DNA of 64,000 bases from Hexactinellida sp. DTS-2022 (taxonomy: Eukaryota; Porifera; Hexactinellida): contig JAPNXP010000010.1 of NCBI GenBank assembly GCA_028753945.1, positions 1,925,042 through 1,989,041 of the forward strand, written 5' to 3'. The position numbers were made by a program, and so were the translations under genes. The notes beneath the pieces are model-generated. The model was given only the letters and a program-made list of their open reading frames with translations, was not told where the DNA came from and made no database searches. Shown piece by piece: positions 45,303 through 56,999 of the stretch; the first letter of the stretch is position 1, and every line of letters starts with the position of its first letter.

Positions 45303-45944
45303 ACATTAATTCATTATTTCATACTTTCCTTTACTTTTCGATGTTAGCTTTCTTATTCATATTTTTCTTGGATGCCTAACTTGCCTTGTTCTGCTCATAG
45401 TTACGCTACTGGATATCACAATGTTCATAGTGGTATTCCTATATTTCACATTATTTCAGAACCCCAAGTCATAGTGTATAAATGGAAACGGTTTCTGCAT
45501 AGAGATGGTAGTTTTTCAGTATTTATTTGATGACTTCACTATTATTTAAACATCAGCGGGGTGGAAATAAACCAAATCGCTGAATCCTACGAAGATGAAA
45601 AGTGAAAATTCTCAAATCTATACATTTTATCAAATAATCGACAAATCTAAAGATCTCCCAAGGATGAATTATTTGGCACCTTGATACCACATTTATATTG
45701 TCAATTATGGCATGAAATACAGTAGTAATTTCAGTCCAAAACATCATTACTATTGACAAGTTTCTTCAAGTTAAAGTGTTATAATCGTGGAAGACCTGCG
45801 AATCTCTCAATCACTGTTTATGTGAAAACCGTCAGACATGGACATTGATTTGATTAATCAACACTCTTGGAAGGGAGTTCTCTCAAGGACCGAGATTATT
45901 TGCCACTTGAACACAATGATGCCAGATTTAATTGAATGTCCACT
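45303..45944 (+). mobile_element. P-like family E, plus copy, part 1 (THAP remnant)
   Basis: A THAP start at about 45373 reads MPNLPCSAHSYATGYHN and KWKRFLHRDG, homologous to the minus copy. From about 45540 the sequence is the inverse counterpart of about 43980-44300. The left terminal repeat is missing; the copy abuts the 5' end of the minus copy. It is interrupted at 45945 by the P-like element that follows and resumes at 49449. Confidence 0.72.
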
Positions 45945-48900
45945 CGTGACCTACGTTGTAATAAGGCCTGTTCATTAGTGTAAATTTTGGACCATGGACG
46001 TCGGTTAAGTCCATTGATTTTTTACAATAAATGTTATAGTTAGAGATAATTAACCAAATAAGATGACCTATGTTATATTAAGGCATGCCATTTATTGAAA
46101 ATTTTGACTATGAACGTTGCTTCGGGCTTAAAGAAAGTCCTTTTTCTTGTAAACCCATAATAATTGTATATATTTTTGGAACAAGCTTTTGACATTCAAA
46201 ATAATTACAAAGTGTCTTTATTTATGTCTTTTTTGCTAACTAACCCTCGTTATTATTCTCTAATTGACTGTTTACTTTCCATATATCGTTATTTCTAGTT
46301 AAATATATTTACATTTTGAAAACCTCCCTCTCTATTTCTTCCTTATGAATTTCTAACATTTCTAACATTTTTAAGATTTCATTAGCTGCCATGCCCAACA
46401 AGTGTTCGGCACCAGGATGTCGGAGTAATTATGCAGGAGAACAGTAAACTCGAGTATTTAAATTGCCAAGTGATCCACCTGAGCTCGTTAACCGTTGGCT
46501 CCGAGCGCTCTGTAGAGAAGATGTCAGAGACTTGAAGAATGTGTTTGTATATTCTAAACATTTTCTCGACGAAGAAATTCAAACTAATTTTTCAATCCTT
46601 CAACCTGATGGATCATATTTAGAAGTGCCTGCTAAGCCTAAATTACACAAAGAAGCGGTGCCAAGATTCCTACCCGGTTGTCCATCTCATTTGTCTTCGT
46701 CATCCGACACCAAACATCTCAGAATTGATCGATCTTTGAGAACAGCAATTGATTGATACTGCAATAGATGAGAGTTTAATACAATACAATCAAGACAAAG
46801 AGCTTTTTCAATTCACCACGCTACGAGACTTAGTATCCAAAACAAAGCACTTAGATATTCCTAATCGTTGGATAATTTGGTATTCTGATGATAGTTCCTT
46901 CAATTTAATCAAACCTTATATAACAAGAAACTGTTTGATTTCGATTCGTTGCTCGTTAACCATTATCGAAACAGAACATACAATTGGTATCTATAAAGGT
47001 GTACTACTTTCTCTTTCCTTACCTCAGATTGATGATATTCGTCAACTTAACAATCCACTCAAAGAACATTCTATCCCATTTAATTCTCCTGAGACATTCC
47101 AACACCATATCAGCGAATCTACCTTAAGCATTCATAAATCCATTGACTTACTCTCACCTTCAATTAGAGAAGATTCTGGTGACCAGCAGGGTGTATTATT
47201 ACGTCTTCAGTTCAAACTATACCAATTGGAAAACGTTATGGTCGCGAAAACTATGAGGCGATACAACATCGAAACTCTTATCTTATCGCTCAAATGCCAT
47301 CTTATCTCGCCAGTTTGCTAAAGATATCTTCAATCTTGGACTGTCTATCATTGCCACATCTTTCCACACTTAAACGCTTGTATTCAAATTTTGGTTTGGA
47401 TGCTGAGTTTACCAACTATCTTAAACAATCAGCTACTCAGTTCAACAAATGAGAGCGAAATGTTGTAATTCAGATGAATGAAATTCACGTAAAATCAACT
47501 TTTACATACAAGGGAGGTAAGGTAATAGGATCTTCTTTGAATCCTACTGATCCAGCAAAAACCGTTTCTGCCTTTATGGTATTAAGTTTGTCGAAAAGAT
47601 GGTCCAATATTATTCGTTTACTTCCCTGTGCCAGCTCATCTGCTGTTGAACTCTTTCCAATTATCAAAGAGGTTATTCAAGACGTAGAAGCATGTGGACT
47701 CTCTGTTCAAGTTTTGTATATCGATAATTACCCTATGAACGTGAACATTTTCAAGTTGTTTTCTCCTAACCGAATCCTAGAGCCTATCGTTCATCACCTT
47801 ATGGACTTAAATCGACCATTGTTTTTGCTTTTGACTTCGTCGATATAATCAAATCGATCAGTAATAACTGGCTAAATCAATAGATAATAATAAGACATTC
47901 AGTTATCCAGATTTTGACAAGATCCATGTTACGAATAAAGCAGTTTTTGAAGAGATTCGACAATTATACAAAAGGTTAACCTCTAAAGCTTGTTGACCTT
48001 CCACATTTGGAAGACAAAATGTTTCTTTAGCCTTAAGGATATTTGATGAATCAACAACCGCTGCATTGAATGTTAGCTACCAATCTCGATACCAACTTTC
48101 TACAAATTCACAGACTGCAGACTTTATTACCATTATGTGTAATGTTTAGAAGATATTCAATATCAATACTCCCAATAAGGGTGTCCTTCTCAAAGATAAA
48201 TTTTCCATCCATTAACCAACAATGACACCAGATTTAATTTCCTTCACGTGTAGTAGATTGGGATGAGTGTTGGAGAGCCATGCCAGATAAGAGGGATAAA
48301 TTAAGTCCTAAAAACTTTTACCAGTTTCGTCACTCTTGTATTGCACTTCCGTCTATTGTTAACCATCTCACTGGAAGTTGTGGCTATTTGTACGTCCTCT
48401 CTTCGTTCTTGCAAAATGATCCCCTTGAGCATCATTTTGGCTTGTACCGAATGATTTCAGGTGCACGATACCACACTAGCTATTGCCAGATACTTGAAAC
48501 AGAACGGAGATTAAAGTTGTCAAGCATACTAAAATTATTTTCGAAAAAACCTGTGGAAGATAATATATCACTGAAAAACTTCTTAGAATCATGCTCATCC
48601 TCCAGCGACCAAGACCCTGGAACCTCTTTTAGCTTGGAGACGTATCTTTCTGCAATCGAATTAAACAATCAAATACTCCAATCACTCTCCTTTATAGCAG
48701 GTTACTCAGTGCATGCATATTATAAACATTCTAATAAGAGTCAAACTTGACTCTCATTTCTCACTGAAAATAAAGAAATGGAGATTGAAGAACTTTCAGA
48801 GTTTAAATATAGATTAATTCAGATTATCGACAGAGGTTCATTAAAATGGCCAAGTAACGAAGTCATAGAGGCAATTATAACGTTGTGGAAATTATTCTCT

Positions 48901-49448
48901 TCAATCGAAAGTCAACCGACCTTATTTGATACATTATTACCGGTCCTTCTATAAGTATCCTCGTACAGTTAGCTACCACTCTTATAGAAGATGAACAAGC
49001 AGAAACATGGAGAGTGGTGTGTGACAGTTGTGGTATACTCATGTGGGATATATTAGCCAAATTATTGACAGCTACTTAAACTGCATTATATCCAATAAAA
49101 CGAAAAATATTAATGCCTTGCTACCCTTGCAGTCGGTTCGTGTCGAAAATACTCGAAAAATAAAGAAAGTTAAACCCAATTACTAGTTGTTATAGTTCTT
49201 AGAATATTATTGCTAAAAACTTATAATCACTTTATGTTTTCTTTAAATATTTTGTATTATTGCAAAATACATTTACTTCAAATGTGCTTGGTATTAAACT
49301 CAATAATATTTTAAATCTTCTGGATTACTATTTAAATAATTATCTCTTAACTATAACATTTATTGTAAAATGAATCAATGAACTTAACCGACATCCATGG
49401 TCCAAAATTTAATACTAATGAACAGGCCCTATTATAACGTGGGTCACG
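45945..49448 (+). mobile_element. P-like element inserted into family E copy, 7-bp TSD
   Basis: The termini are CGTGACCTACGTTGTAATAA and the inverse of the right end (CGTGACCCACGTTATAATAG). The CCATGGACGTCGGTTAAG box pairs with its inverse near 49383. The flanks are GTCCACT (45938-45944) and ATCCACT (49449-49455), 6 of 7 matching. The minus copy of family E near 43955 gives the unfilled site (GTCTACTCTAGTTCGTTGG on its strand), which confirms the boundaries. Confidence 0.9.
46391..49186 (+). pseudogene. THAP-domain P-element-like transposase, broken (sister of 33.5-36.4 kb)
   Basis: It starts MPNKCSAPGCRSNYAGEQ, then meets an in-frame stop at about 46446 inside the THAP domain. The domain continues VFKLPSDPPELVNRWLRAL and VFVYSKHF, where Tyr-Ser replaces the usual Cys position. 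Later parts are RWIIWYSDDSSFNLIK, MRRYNIETLILSLKCHLISP with a stop, MNEIHVKSTFTYKGGKV, and YIDNYPMNVNIFKLFS. A C-terminal ORF (48280-48750) has QNDPLEHHFGLYRM, the catalytic-Glu block. The peptide 47474-47848 is identical to the one at 35265-34891 in the inverted sister, including the frame change that ends it. Confidence 0.9.
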
Positions 49449-50624
49449 ATCCACTAGTTCGTTGGTTAGAGTCTGGGAAAGCTTACCTGTTCTTGAGGAA
49501 AATTAACAGTTCAAAACTTCACGAGTTTACACTATTCAAGTATTGCACTGCCTAAACTTGTAGAATATTGACCAGCGAATGTGAAATTACCTAAGTATTG
49601 TCATCATTTATACAATATGTTGGTTTGTCAAGTCCTGGAGCATGAGAGGGCACTTAAACAGTCTAATACAGACTTTCATCCAGGAAAAAAATACCCCGCT
49701 CCTAGATTTTGTTAGAGCTCGTTCAGTTTTCATTTTGTACGCCTAGATTAGTCATCTTGTATTCCTACTATGGAAGCATCTCTCGATATTGTAGGCCTAG
49801 ATAAAAATCCTGCCAATTCACGCTCCTTTAGGCGCACCCAGCACGCCTGAATAACACCCTGGTCTAATATTCTCAAGTTGTATAATTGGAAAGATTATGT
49901 CCATAAAGATAGACATTCGTTTATGGAATTTATCAGCTGCTTCGAAACCCATGAAGATAATCTTTATCGCAGCCATCCCTTAAGAATTTTGATTTCACAC
50001 ATTGTGTGTGTATGTGCACTTTTTGAAGTTTTTCTTTCGTGAATTCAGACACAATACAACCTCTAGCTATTATCGGAGGATATGCTGCGTTTCTTAAAAG
50101 GAAATTGTCTAAATATCAGATTTGTACCCTGATTGTTGTTCAGTACTCACTGAAATATATGGAATTGAATAGAAATTGAAGACCCGGGTTTTAACTTTTG
50201 CCTTGATTGGCCTTTTTGATCGTGGTTGCTTAAAATGTCCTTTCCAATTAAGTGCTAAATGTGGTGTTTACACCTTGGAAAGTGTTTAGAATTATGTTTT
50301 GAATCGGATTCAAGCAACTCCCTCTCCTTAAACTCTAGTGAAAAGTGCGTGGACTTCGTTGATGAGTTTATAGATTGCTTAGTACAAAAGGAAAATCAAT
50401 TTATTACTTTAAATTTTAACAATAGTAGCCAATTGTTCTCCCTACTACCTGCCCCAAAGAAACTCATAAGAAATTACTCTAAATAATTGCTTAGTTTTCA
50501 TAATTCTACTATCTAGTTTGCATGTAATAATATACATGAGCTTGAATTTATGTTGGGAGACAACTATAACTATATATACTACTTTGATATGTGTAGTTGA
50601 GATAATGAGTCTAGTAATATTCAG
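49449..50624 (+). mobile_element. P-like family E, plus copy, part 2
   Basis: It resumes at AGTTCGTTGGTTAGAGTCTG after the inserted element and carries a C-terminal coding remnant at 50259-50486 (KCVDFVDEFIDCLVQKENQF), homologous to the minus copy. It continues into the 3' untranslated sequence (TATCTAGTTTGCATGTAATA) and stops at CAG (50622-50624), where the Harbinger element begins. The last 89 bp lie at 58292-58380. Confidence 0.78.
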
Positions 50625-50928
50625 GGGCCGTATTCACTAAGAAGTTAAGTTCGAACTTAAGACTTAAGTACTAAGTTCGAACTTAAGTCGTATTCACTAA
50701 GATTGGTATTCACTAAGATCTTAGTTCGTACTTAAGTTCGAACTTAAGTACGAACTTTAAGCAAGCTAGGGAGGTTGCTTAAGTAATTTTTTATTAGACT
50801 AAATTAAGAAGTTCTTCGGATTCGTAATAATAGTAGTATACTTTTATGCTACTCTCTAATTTGGTAGGCATAATTCAAGTAACTTCGTTATATTTCTGCA
50901 CACTATCTAGTCTAGCTAGTAACAAAAT

Positions 50929-51672
50929 TTATGATTTTTCTAACAGCTTCTGACGTTTCAGCCTGTAGTACTCCCTCTGCTCTTCAATTAGCTGAAGTTG
51001 TGCTGCGAATACAGCCATCTGTTGTAACAGCACTTCCTGCTGTAAAGGGAGTAAGTCGGCTACCTTCATTTCCGGCTGCTGCTGGGACTCAGTTGGACGT
51101 TGATAATCTGCTGGATCACGTCTTCCCTTCCTACTTTTCTTCCCGTTACGATTAACGTTAACGTTGGGTTCTTCGGGAGCATACAAATTGACGTATCGTC
51201 TACAGTACCTATCTGAGGAATCTGTTCACTGCTGGCTACTGTTGCTGGTGATACGAAATTATCGACAGCACCTGAGATTCCGATAAAAGCTGGGGTGGTC
51301 TCAAATATCTCTCTAATTCTATCAGAATTAGTTATACTCCTATCTGCAGCTAAAATTAATACGTCTTCGTCTTCGACAATTCCAGCGGAGTTTGACCCCC
51401 CCCCGGTTACTCTAGATTCCCTAAAGCTAGCATCAACTTTTGACTTGGCAGCTAACTTCAAGTTATTCCATTTTTTGTAAGTCTTCTACCCCTCTATTAT
51501 TTCCATATACAGCGTTTACTTTGCCTGTAATGGTTTTCCACAGTTCCTTCTTCTTCTTATTGAGGTCAGCGCTGTTTCCTGAACCTCTCAATAAGTCGCC
51601 AGCAGATTCAATTTCACCAATGAGCGTGCACTCTTCTTCCTTAGTCCAATTTATCTTCCTGGATATTTCCAT
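50929..51672 (-). pseudogene. Harbinger SANT/Myb-like accessory protein, frameshifted
   Basis: In Harbinger elements a Myb/SANT-like protein helps the nuclease enter the nucleus and reach the element ends. This ORF starts MEISRKINWTKEEECTLIGE and continues LNKKKKELWKTITGKVNAVY, the usual helix pattern. In the next frame comes KWNNLKLAAKSKVDASFRES, the typical third helix and linker. The change of frame sits in an A-run near 51465. A second frame change near 51186 leads to the C-terminal part, EEPNVNVNRNGKKSRKGRRD, and a predicted coiled coil rich in Gln/Leu (EVLLQQMAVFAAQLQLIEEQ). It is broken but young-looking, with only two lesions. The P-like element sits about 100 bp upstream of its start. 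Confidence 0.8.
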
Positions 51673-51769
51673 TCCGTTTAGAATTGGTTTTGTTCAATAG
51701 CAATTTATACAAATGGGAGAAAGAACATTGATCATGAAAATTAATCTTCAATGGAATTATATGCATTTG

Positions 51770-54700
51770 CATAGCCTACTATACATAAGGCCTCACAGTA
51801 AGAATTGAAATTTGGACCAGGGATGAGGTCGCCGATCGATTATGAAAATGACGATTTATTCTTCCGATTGTCAAATTTTGGTCAATCATGGTCTACCAAA
51901 CATAAGACTTCACTTTTTTAAGGGTAATTTGGACCAAGGATGCGGTTGCAGCCGTAATTTCTAAATGAACCACAATGTTAAATAGTTAGTGTTTAGTAAT
52001 TATTAATTTACCAAAACAATAGAAAATTCATTTGAATATATAATTTGATTGTATAATGTTTTTAGTAAGTCATGTAATCAGTGGACATTCAGTCTCTCTG
52101 TTCTTCTGGTGTATAAACTTTGTTTTAACCGTACTTAATTTTGTTTACTTGTTCTACCTTAGCTTTTAGTATTGTTTAATTTTCAAAATGCCTAATTGCT
52201 GCTCGGCTCCTGGCTGCAAAAGCAACTACAAATCTTCCTCAGAAATTGTGCCAGTTTTCAAATTACCACAAAATCCACCTGAACTCAGACACTCCTGGTT
52301 TAGGGCTCTTCGGAGGGATGATTTAGATGAATTGAAGGCTGTTTATATTTGCGTGAAACATTTCCGCGAAGAAGATATAGAATATAGCCACAAAGTTCCA
52401 AATGGAGATGGAACTTTCCGTGAAATCCCTCGAGTCAGCCCAAAGCTGAAAGATGGCGCTGTACCAGTTTATCTACCCGGTTGTCCATCATACTATCAAT
52501 CTAGTGCTAAGCGCAGGCGTCCCCTCGACTTAAGAGAATATGAACTATTCAACCAAACTTTAACACTTAGCTTGAATTCAGAAGCTGAAGAGGTAGAGAA
52601 GTTCAAGATTAACAGTCTACATGATATTCCTGACAAGTTATCTTTGCTTCCCTTGCCAAAAACATGGTCATTATGGTATCCTGACGAAAACAGTATAATT
52701 TTTATGCGTCCTAGTCTAATAAATAGCGATATCCTAGTAAATAAGTACTTGATAGTACATTCTGATCTATCTGTTAGAGCCAATTGTAATGGAGAACCTT
52801 GTTCGCTTTCGCTAAACTCAATTAGTGATATACGACAACTTGATACGATTCTTGGTGAAATTTCTAAATCAACACATCCCTGTGAATCTTTTGTTTCTGA
52901 GACGACTGGTTCACATATCTCTTTAGCGAAAGACCATATCCAACAAGCCATCAATACTTTGCAAACTAATGAATCCGATTTAGAATCATCTGATTATCCA
53001 GAACTTTCAAGACTGCAGTTCATACAATGCCAGTTAGAAAACAGCCTCGTCCCTCAAAACAGGCGTAGATATAATGTACTAACACAAGTTTTGGCTCTTA
53101 AAACACATTTAATTTCTCCAGCCTGTTATAAATATCTCCAGCAGATGCTTTGTCTAACTCTTCCTCATGTCAATACTCTACTCAAGTTATATTCTTCATC
53201 TGGCCTTGAAAGTGACTATTTTCCCTTCCTCAAACAAGCGACTCATTCTTTCTCTGATCCTGAAAAACATGTAATTGTCCAAATGGACGAAATTCATGTC
53301 AAATCGGATATTTCATATATTGGTGGTAAGATATATGGTGCTAGTTTAAGACCAGATGATCCGGTCAAAACTGTATTCGCTATCATGGTCTCTAGTCTTC
53401 AGAAAAAATGGTCCTGTATTGTTCGTTTGTTACCCTGTGCTTCTCTTTCAGCGGAAACGATATTCTCTATAGTGGTATTATGTATTCAAGATATAGAGCT
53501 TTGTGGTTTAGTTGTAGATGTTATCTCTACCGACAACTATCCTCTCAATGTAAAATTATTCAAACTCTTCTCTAAAAATGGTAAGCTGGAAACTCAAGTA
53601 CCGCATCCTTCTGATCCAAATCGGATCCTATTTCTCACCTTTGATTTTGTGCACATATTGAAGACAATACGAAATAACTGGTTGAATCTAAAGTCAGAGA
53701 GTAAGAGTTTTATTTACCCTAATTTAGAAGATATACAAACCAATTTTTGTTCCTATCCTTTGAGACTGTGCACAGCTTCTTTCCGCGATGTCCGTACCTT
53801 ATATCTTTCTGAGAAAGAAAGATTGGCAAAACTAGCTCCAAGGTTAACATTTAAAGCATGTTTTCCTTCTTGTTTAGAACGTCAGAATGTAAAATTAGTT
53901 TTAAAGGTCATACATGAATCCACAATATCTGCTTTAACCATTCAAAATGACCAACGTTGTGCTGCGTATAAATCTAATACTTCAGATTTTCTTGACATTA
54001 TATTATCTTTATGGAAAATGTTCAATGTAAATGCTCCATACAAGCATGTTCGTTTAAACGATCCACCCTCTCAACCATTCACATTTAATGACGACCGCTT
54101 TGCCTTTTTAGATCGTATAGTTTGTTGGTTAGCCGCTTGGGATTCACTTCCTGGGAAAGATGGGAAATTAAGCAAACAAACTTTCACAAGCTTAAGACAT
54201 GCCTGCCTTGTTTTACCACAAATAACTAACTATCTGGCGGGCACATGTGGATATTCATACCTTTTAACCTCTTTCTTACAGACGGACCCTTGGAACATCG
54301 ATTCGGACTTTATCGTATGATGTCAGGTGCCAATTACCACATTTCTTATCTGCAAATATTAGAAGCTGAGCGACGTCTGAAAATTTCAAATATTTTAAAT
54401 CTATTTTCCTATCAGTCTGAATCTTGTAGTTATTCTTTACAAGAATTTATCCAATCCTTTTCTTCTGAAGAGAAGGCATTTTCGGATACTGATTTTGATC
54501 TTGACCCTTTCCTTAATGAAATTTCAGATCTATCCAACATTGAGTGTGATGCCCAAATACTTCAATCATTAGCTTTTATAGCCGGATATGCCGCACACCA
54601 ATACCTTAAACGTAGTCCACCATGCCTAATATGTCAAGATATACTAATCATTGATAAAAATTTCCTATTTGATGAATCAGCCGGATCTCAGTATAGGCTA

Positions 54701-55476
54701 TTGGAACTTACTGATCGTGGAGGTCTGAAATATCCCTCTGAGCTACTCTTGGATTCCATAATAGCTGTTTGGAAGATATTAACTATTATCGAAGGAAATA
54801 CAGAATTGATGCGCATATTTGTGGAAGGACCATCTAGGCAGATTCTACTGGATCTTGTTTGTTCAGTTGTTGATGGAAGTTGGAGAGAACAATGTCCCTC
54901 TTGCAAATTAAATATGTCTTTGATTCTTCGCAAAGTTGTATTCACTGAAGTAAATTGTTTAATCGCTAATAAAGTGAAAAATTACAATTCTAAGGTAATT
55001 TCTAAAGGATTAGAGAAACGAAAATTGAAAAAGTTTAATTCTTAGTTCTTCATTGGCAGTACAGATCCTACATTTCTACGTTTTTCTTACTTTCACTTTC
55101 AAGGAAGATTAAGCATTTTGTTACTATTTGTAATGATTAGATTAATTGTTTTAACATCCTCCACTGTGTAATTCTAATAGTATTTGTTTATTTTATTAAC
55201 AATTAAAGTGTTAATTGTTCATATTCCTTAAGAACTTCCTTTTCTGATTCACTGAATTTGGCAATTAAATTGAATAAATCAATTTCGTATTTCATCAACT
55301 ATTCATACGAGGTCCAAATTACCCTTAAAAAAGTGAAGTCTTATGTTTGGTAGACCATGATTGACCAAAATTTGACAATCGGAAGAATAAATCGTCATTT
55401 TCATAATCGATCGGCGACCTCATCCCTGGTCCAAATTTCAATTCTTACTGTGAGGCCTTATGTATAGTAGGCTATG
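51770..55476 (+). mobile_element. best-preserved P-like element: identical 166-bp TIRs, exact 7-bp TSD
   Basis: The left repeat (51770-51935) and the inverse of the right repeat (55311-55476) are identical over 166 bp by direct reading. They start CATAGCCTACTATACATAAG and contain GGACCAGGGATGAGG. The flanks are GCATTTG at 51763-51769 and 55477-55483, exact over 7 bp and not extendable to 8. The size is 3707 bp. It lies between the two ORFs of the Harbinger element. Identical repeats and a near-complete ORF make it the youngest large insertion in the window. Confidence 0.95.
52188..55045 (+). pseudogene. THAP-domain P-element-like transposase, nearly complete (one frame break)
   Basis: Residues 1-95 form a THAP DNA-binding domain: Cys5-x4-Cys10, Cys55-x2-His58, and the closing AVPVY at 91-95. 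Then come LPKTWSLWYPDENSI (about 155-170), NRRRYNVLTQVLALKTHLIS (about 286-306), and the RNase H-like core. The core has MDEIHVKSDISYIGGK (first catalytic Asp, residue 367), STDNYPLNVKLFKLFS (second Asp, residue 449) and FDFVHILKTIRNNWLN. The third acid is the Glu of PLEHRFGLYRMMSG near codon 702. This block is one base out of frame with the first ORF (52188-54320). The change lies between 54281 and 54293, in ACGGACCC. Compared with DPLEHHF in sister copies, one base is missing. Both parts together would be about 950 codons. C-terminal Cys pairs (SPPCLICQD, REQCPSCK) follow. No intron is needed where the 12-kb copy has two. The coding sequence is otherwise clean. Confidence 0.92.
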
Positions 55477-55671
55477 GCATTTGTTATTTTGACATCAAAG
55501 CTACTTTGTATATGTATAGAGAACTTAACTGTTTCATGTTTAGACAGACTGACGTACGTAGACACTCCTCTAAATGTGCTTAGGAAGCACTTGCTACATA
55601 CCAGTAGTATATTTCTTTTTTGAATTAATTAAATATACTTCAACTAATTATCTTCATTTACATATATAAAT
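55477..55671. other. Harbinger non-coding stretch
   Basis: Spacer between the P-like insertion and the 3' end of the Harbinger transposase; no feature beyond the TSD copy at 55477-55483. Confidence 0.5.
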
Positions 55672-56766
55672 TCAATCAAAATTATGAATAGCAAATTGGT
55701 CTCTGTAATGCTTAGCAGCCAAATATCCCAATTCTTCAATTACAATAGGTTCTTCCATAAGTTGGTCAATAGGCGAATCGTCCAGCATTGGTTGCTTCCA
55801 AACTATATCCATATCATATAGCACAGCATATAAAGCAATAATGGTACAAACCTTGTCAGGAGCCATTAGGATCTCCCCATGTAGACAATGAAATCTGAGC
55901 TTCCATCTTCTAAAGGTTTGTTCAATCAGTACACGTGATTTTTGTGTGCATAATTATAGTTTTGTTGGGCTATTGAAGCAGGTTGTCTATATGGTGTCAA
56001 CAGGAATGGCGGACACATCGTCGCTGGACATTTCGTCGCTGCATAGTCAACATCCGCTATCTCGAATGTCTGTTAATTCAAACTAAGACCGAAGAATAAG
56101 TCCATTGGTTCATTAAGTTGTCGTTAATAGATCACTTCTACCAAAAGCCTAAAAAATCCATTGTTAACAATTGTTTTTAATTCACAATTATATTCAAGCT
56201 CTCATTCTTTAAATCTTTTCTTCATTCAATATTAAAGTTTCCAATCTCGTATATGTTCATTTATATTCTATATGAATCATGGTTATCATACACTCAACAT
56301 CCAGTATCTCGAAACTTTAGGGCATATCAAATTCTGTTCAAGAAGTTTGAGTTAACGCACATTCGAGATAGCGGATGTTGACTATGCAGCGACGAAATGT
56401 CGGTGACGAAATGTCCGGGGACGAAATGTCCAGCGACGATGTGTCCGATTACCCTACACGCTGATGGTTGCCCTTCGTGAACTCCATCTCCACAAATAAT
56501 TTGAATCGTACCCGAAGCAAAAAATTGTTGAGCGACGCATACTTGTACGTGTGGATGTGAATATGGGATCTATCAGTGCAGTTGAGATGATTTTGTATCA
56601 ATTCAATTATTTTCAAAATTGCTGACCTTGAGAAGCGAAAACGTTGCACTAATTCGAGATCATCATAGAAATCTAATGGATCATTACGATCCCTGAAAAC
56701 TCGCTCCCAAGCTAGAGATTCTTGTTGTTGTTGTTCAGAAATGATTAGTGGAATCAAACCCGCCAT
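55672..56766 (-). pseudogene. Harbinger DDE transposase, N- and C-terminal pieces around a MITE
   Basis: The N-terminal piece (56766-56449) reads ERVFRDRNDPLDFYDDLELV, then FRFSRSAILKIIELI, then TKGNHQRV, the standard opening of PIF/Harbinger nucleases. The C-terminal piece reads LLTPYRQPAS, then KSRVLIEQTFRRWKLRFHCL (the E-x-x-F-x-x-x-K-x-R-F block with the catalytic Glu), then APDKVCTIIALYAVLYDMDI, ending at 55672. The middle, with both catalytic Asp residues, is absent. A MITE (56006-56452) occupies its place, so about 150 codons were lost. There is also a frame change between NYAH and KSRV near 55945. The element cannot make its own nuclease. Confidence 0.85.
56006..56452. repeat. fold-back MITE with CATTTCGTC motifs inside Harbinger transposase
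   Basis: The left end GGACACATCGTCGCTGGACA and the inverse right end (GTCCAGCGACGATGTGTCC) are clear. CATCCGCTATCTCGAATGT pairs with its inverse near 56355, so the arms extend at least 70 bp. GACGAAATGTC repeats stand near the right end. The TSD is not certain. Confidence 0.75.
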
Positions 56767-56999
56767 TTGAATATAAATTATGAAAGTAATATAGTTAGTC
56801 TTTGATGTATTTACGGTATTTTGTATTGATTATTGATCTTATACTCATGTCTATACACTAGTAACTAATCATAATCTAACAACGTTTATGTAAATTGTTA
56901 TGTGCGTAGTGATTAATAAATGTGTTTACATTCCTTTCACCGCGTACAAGCACGTTAACTTTGATTATTTAGAGTATAATCTAAGTTATTTTATATGTA

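Noticed and set aside
52496-52954. 152-codon minus-strand ORF opposite the P-like transposase
   Set aside because: It is a shadow of the THAP transposase on the plus strand, which has clear domain matches.
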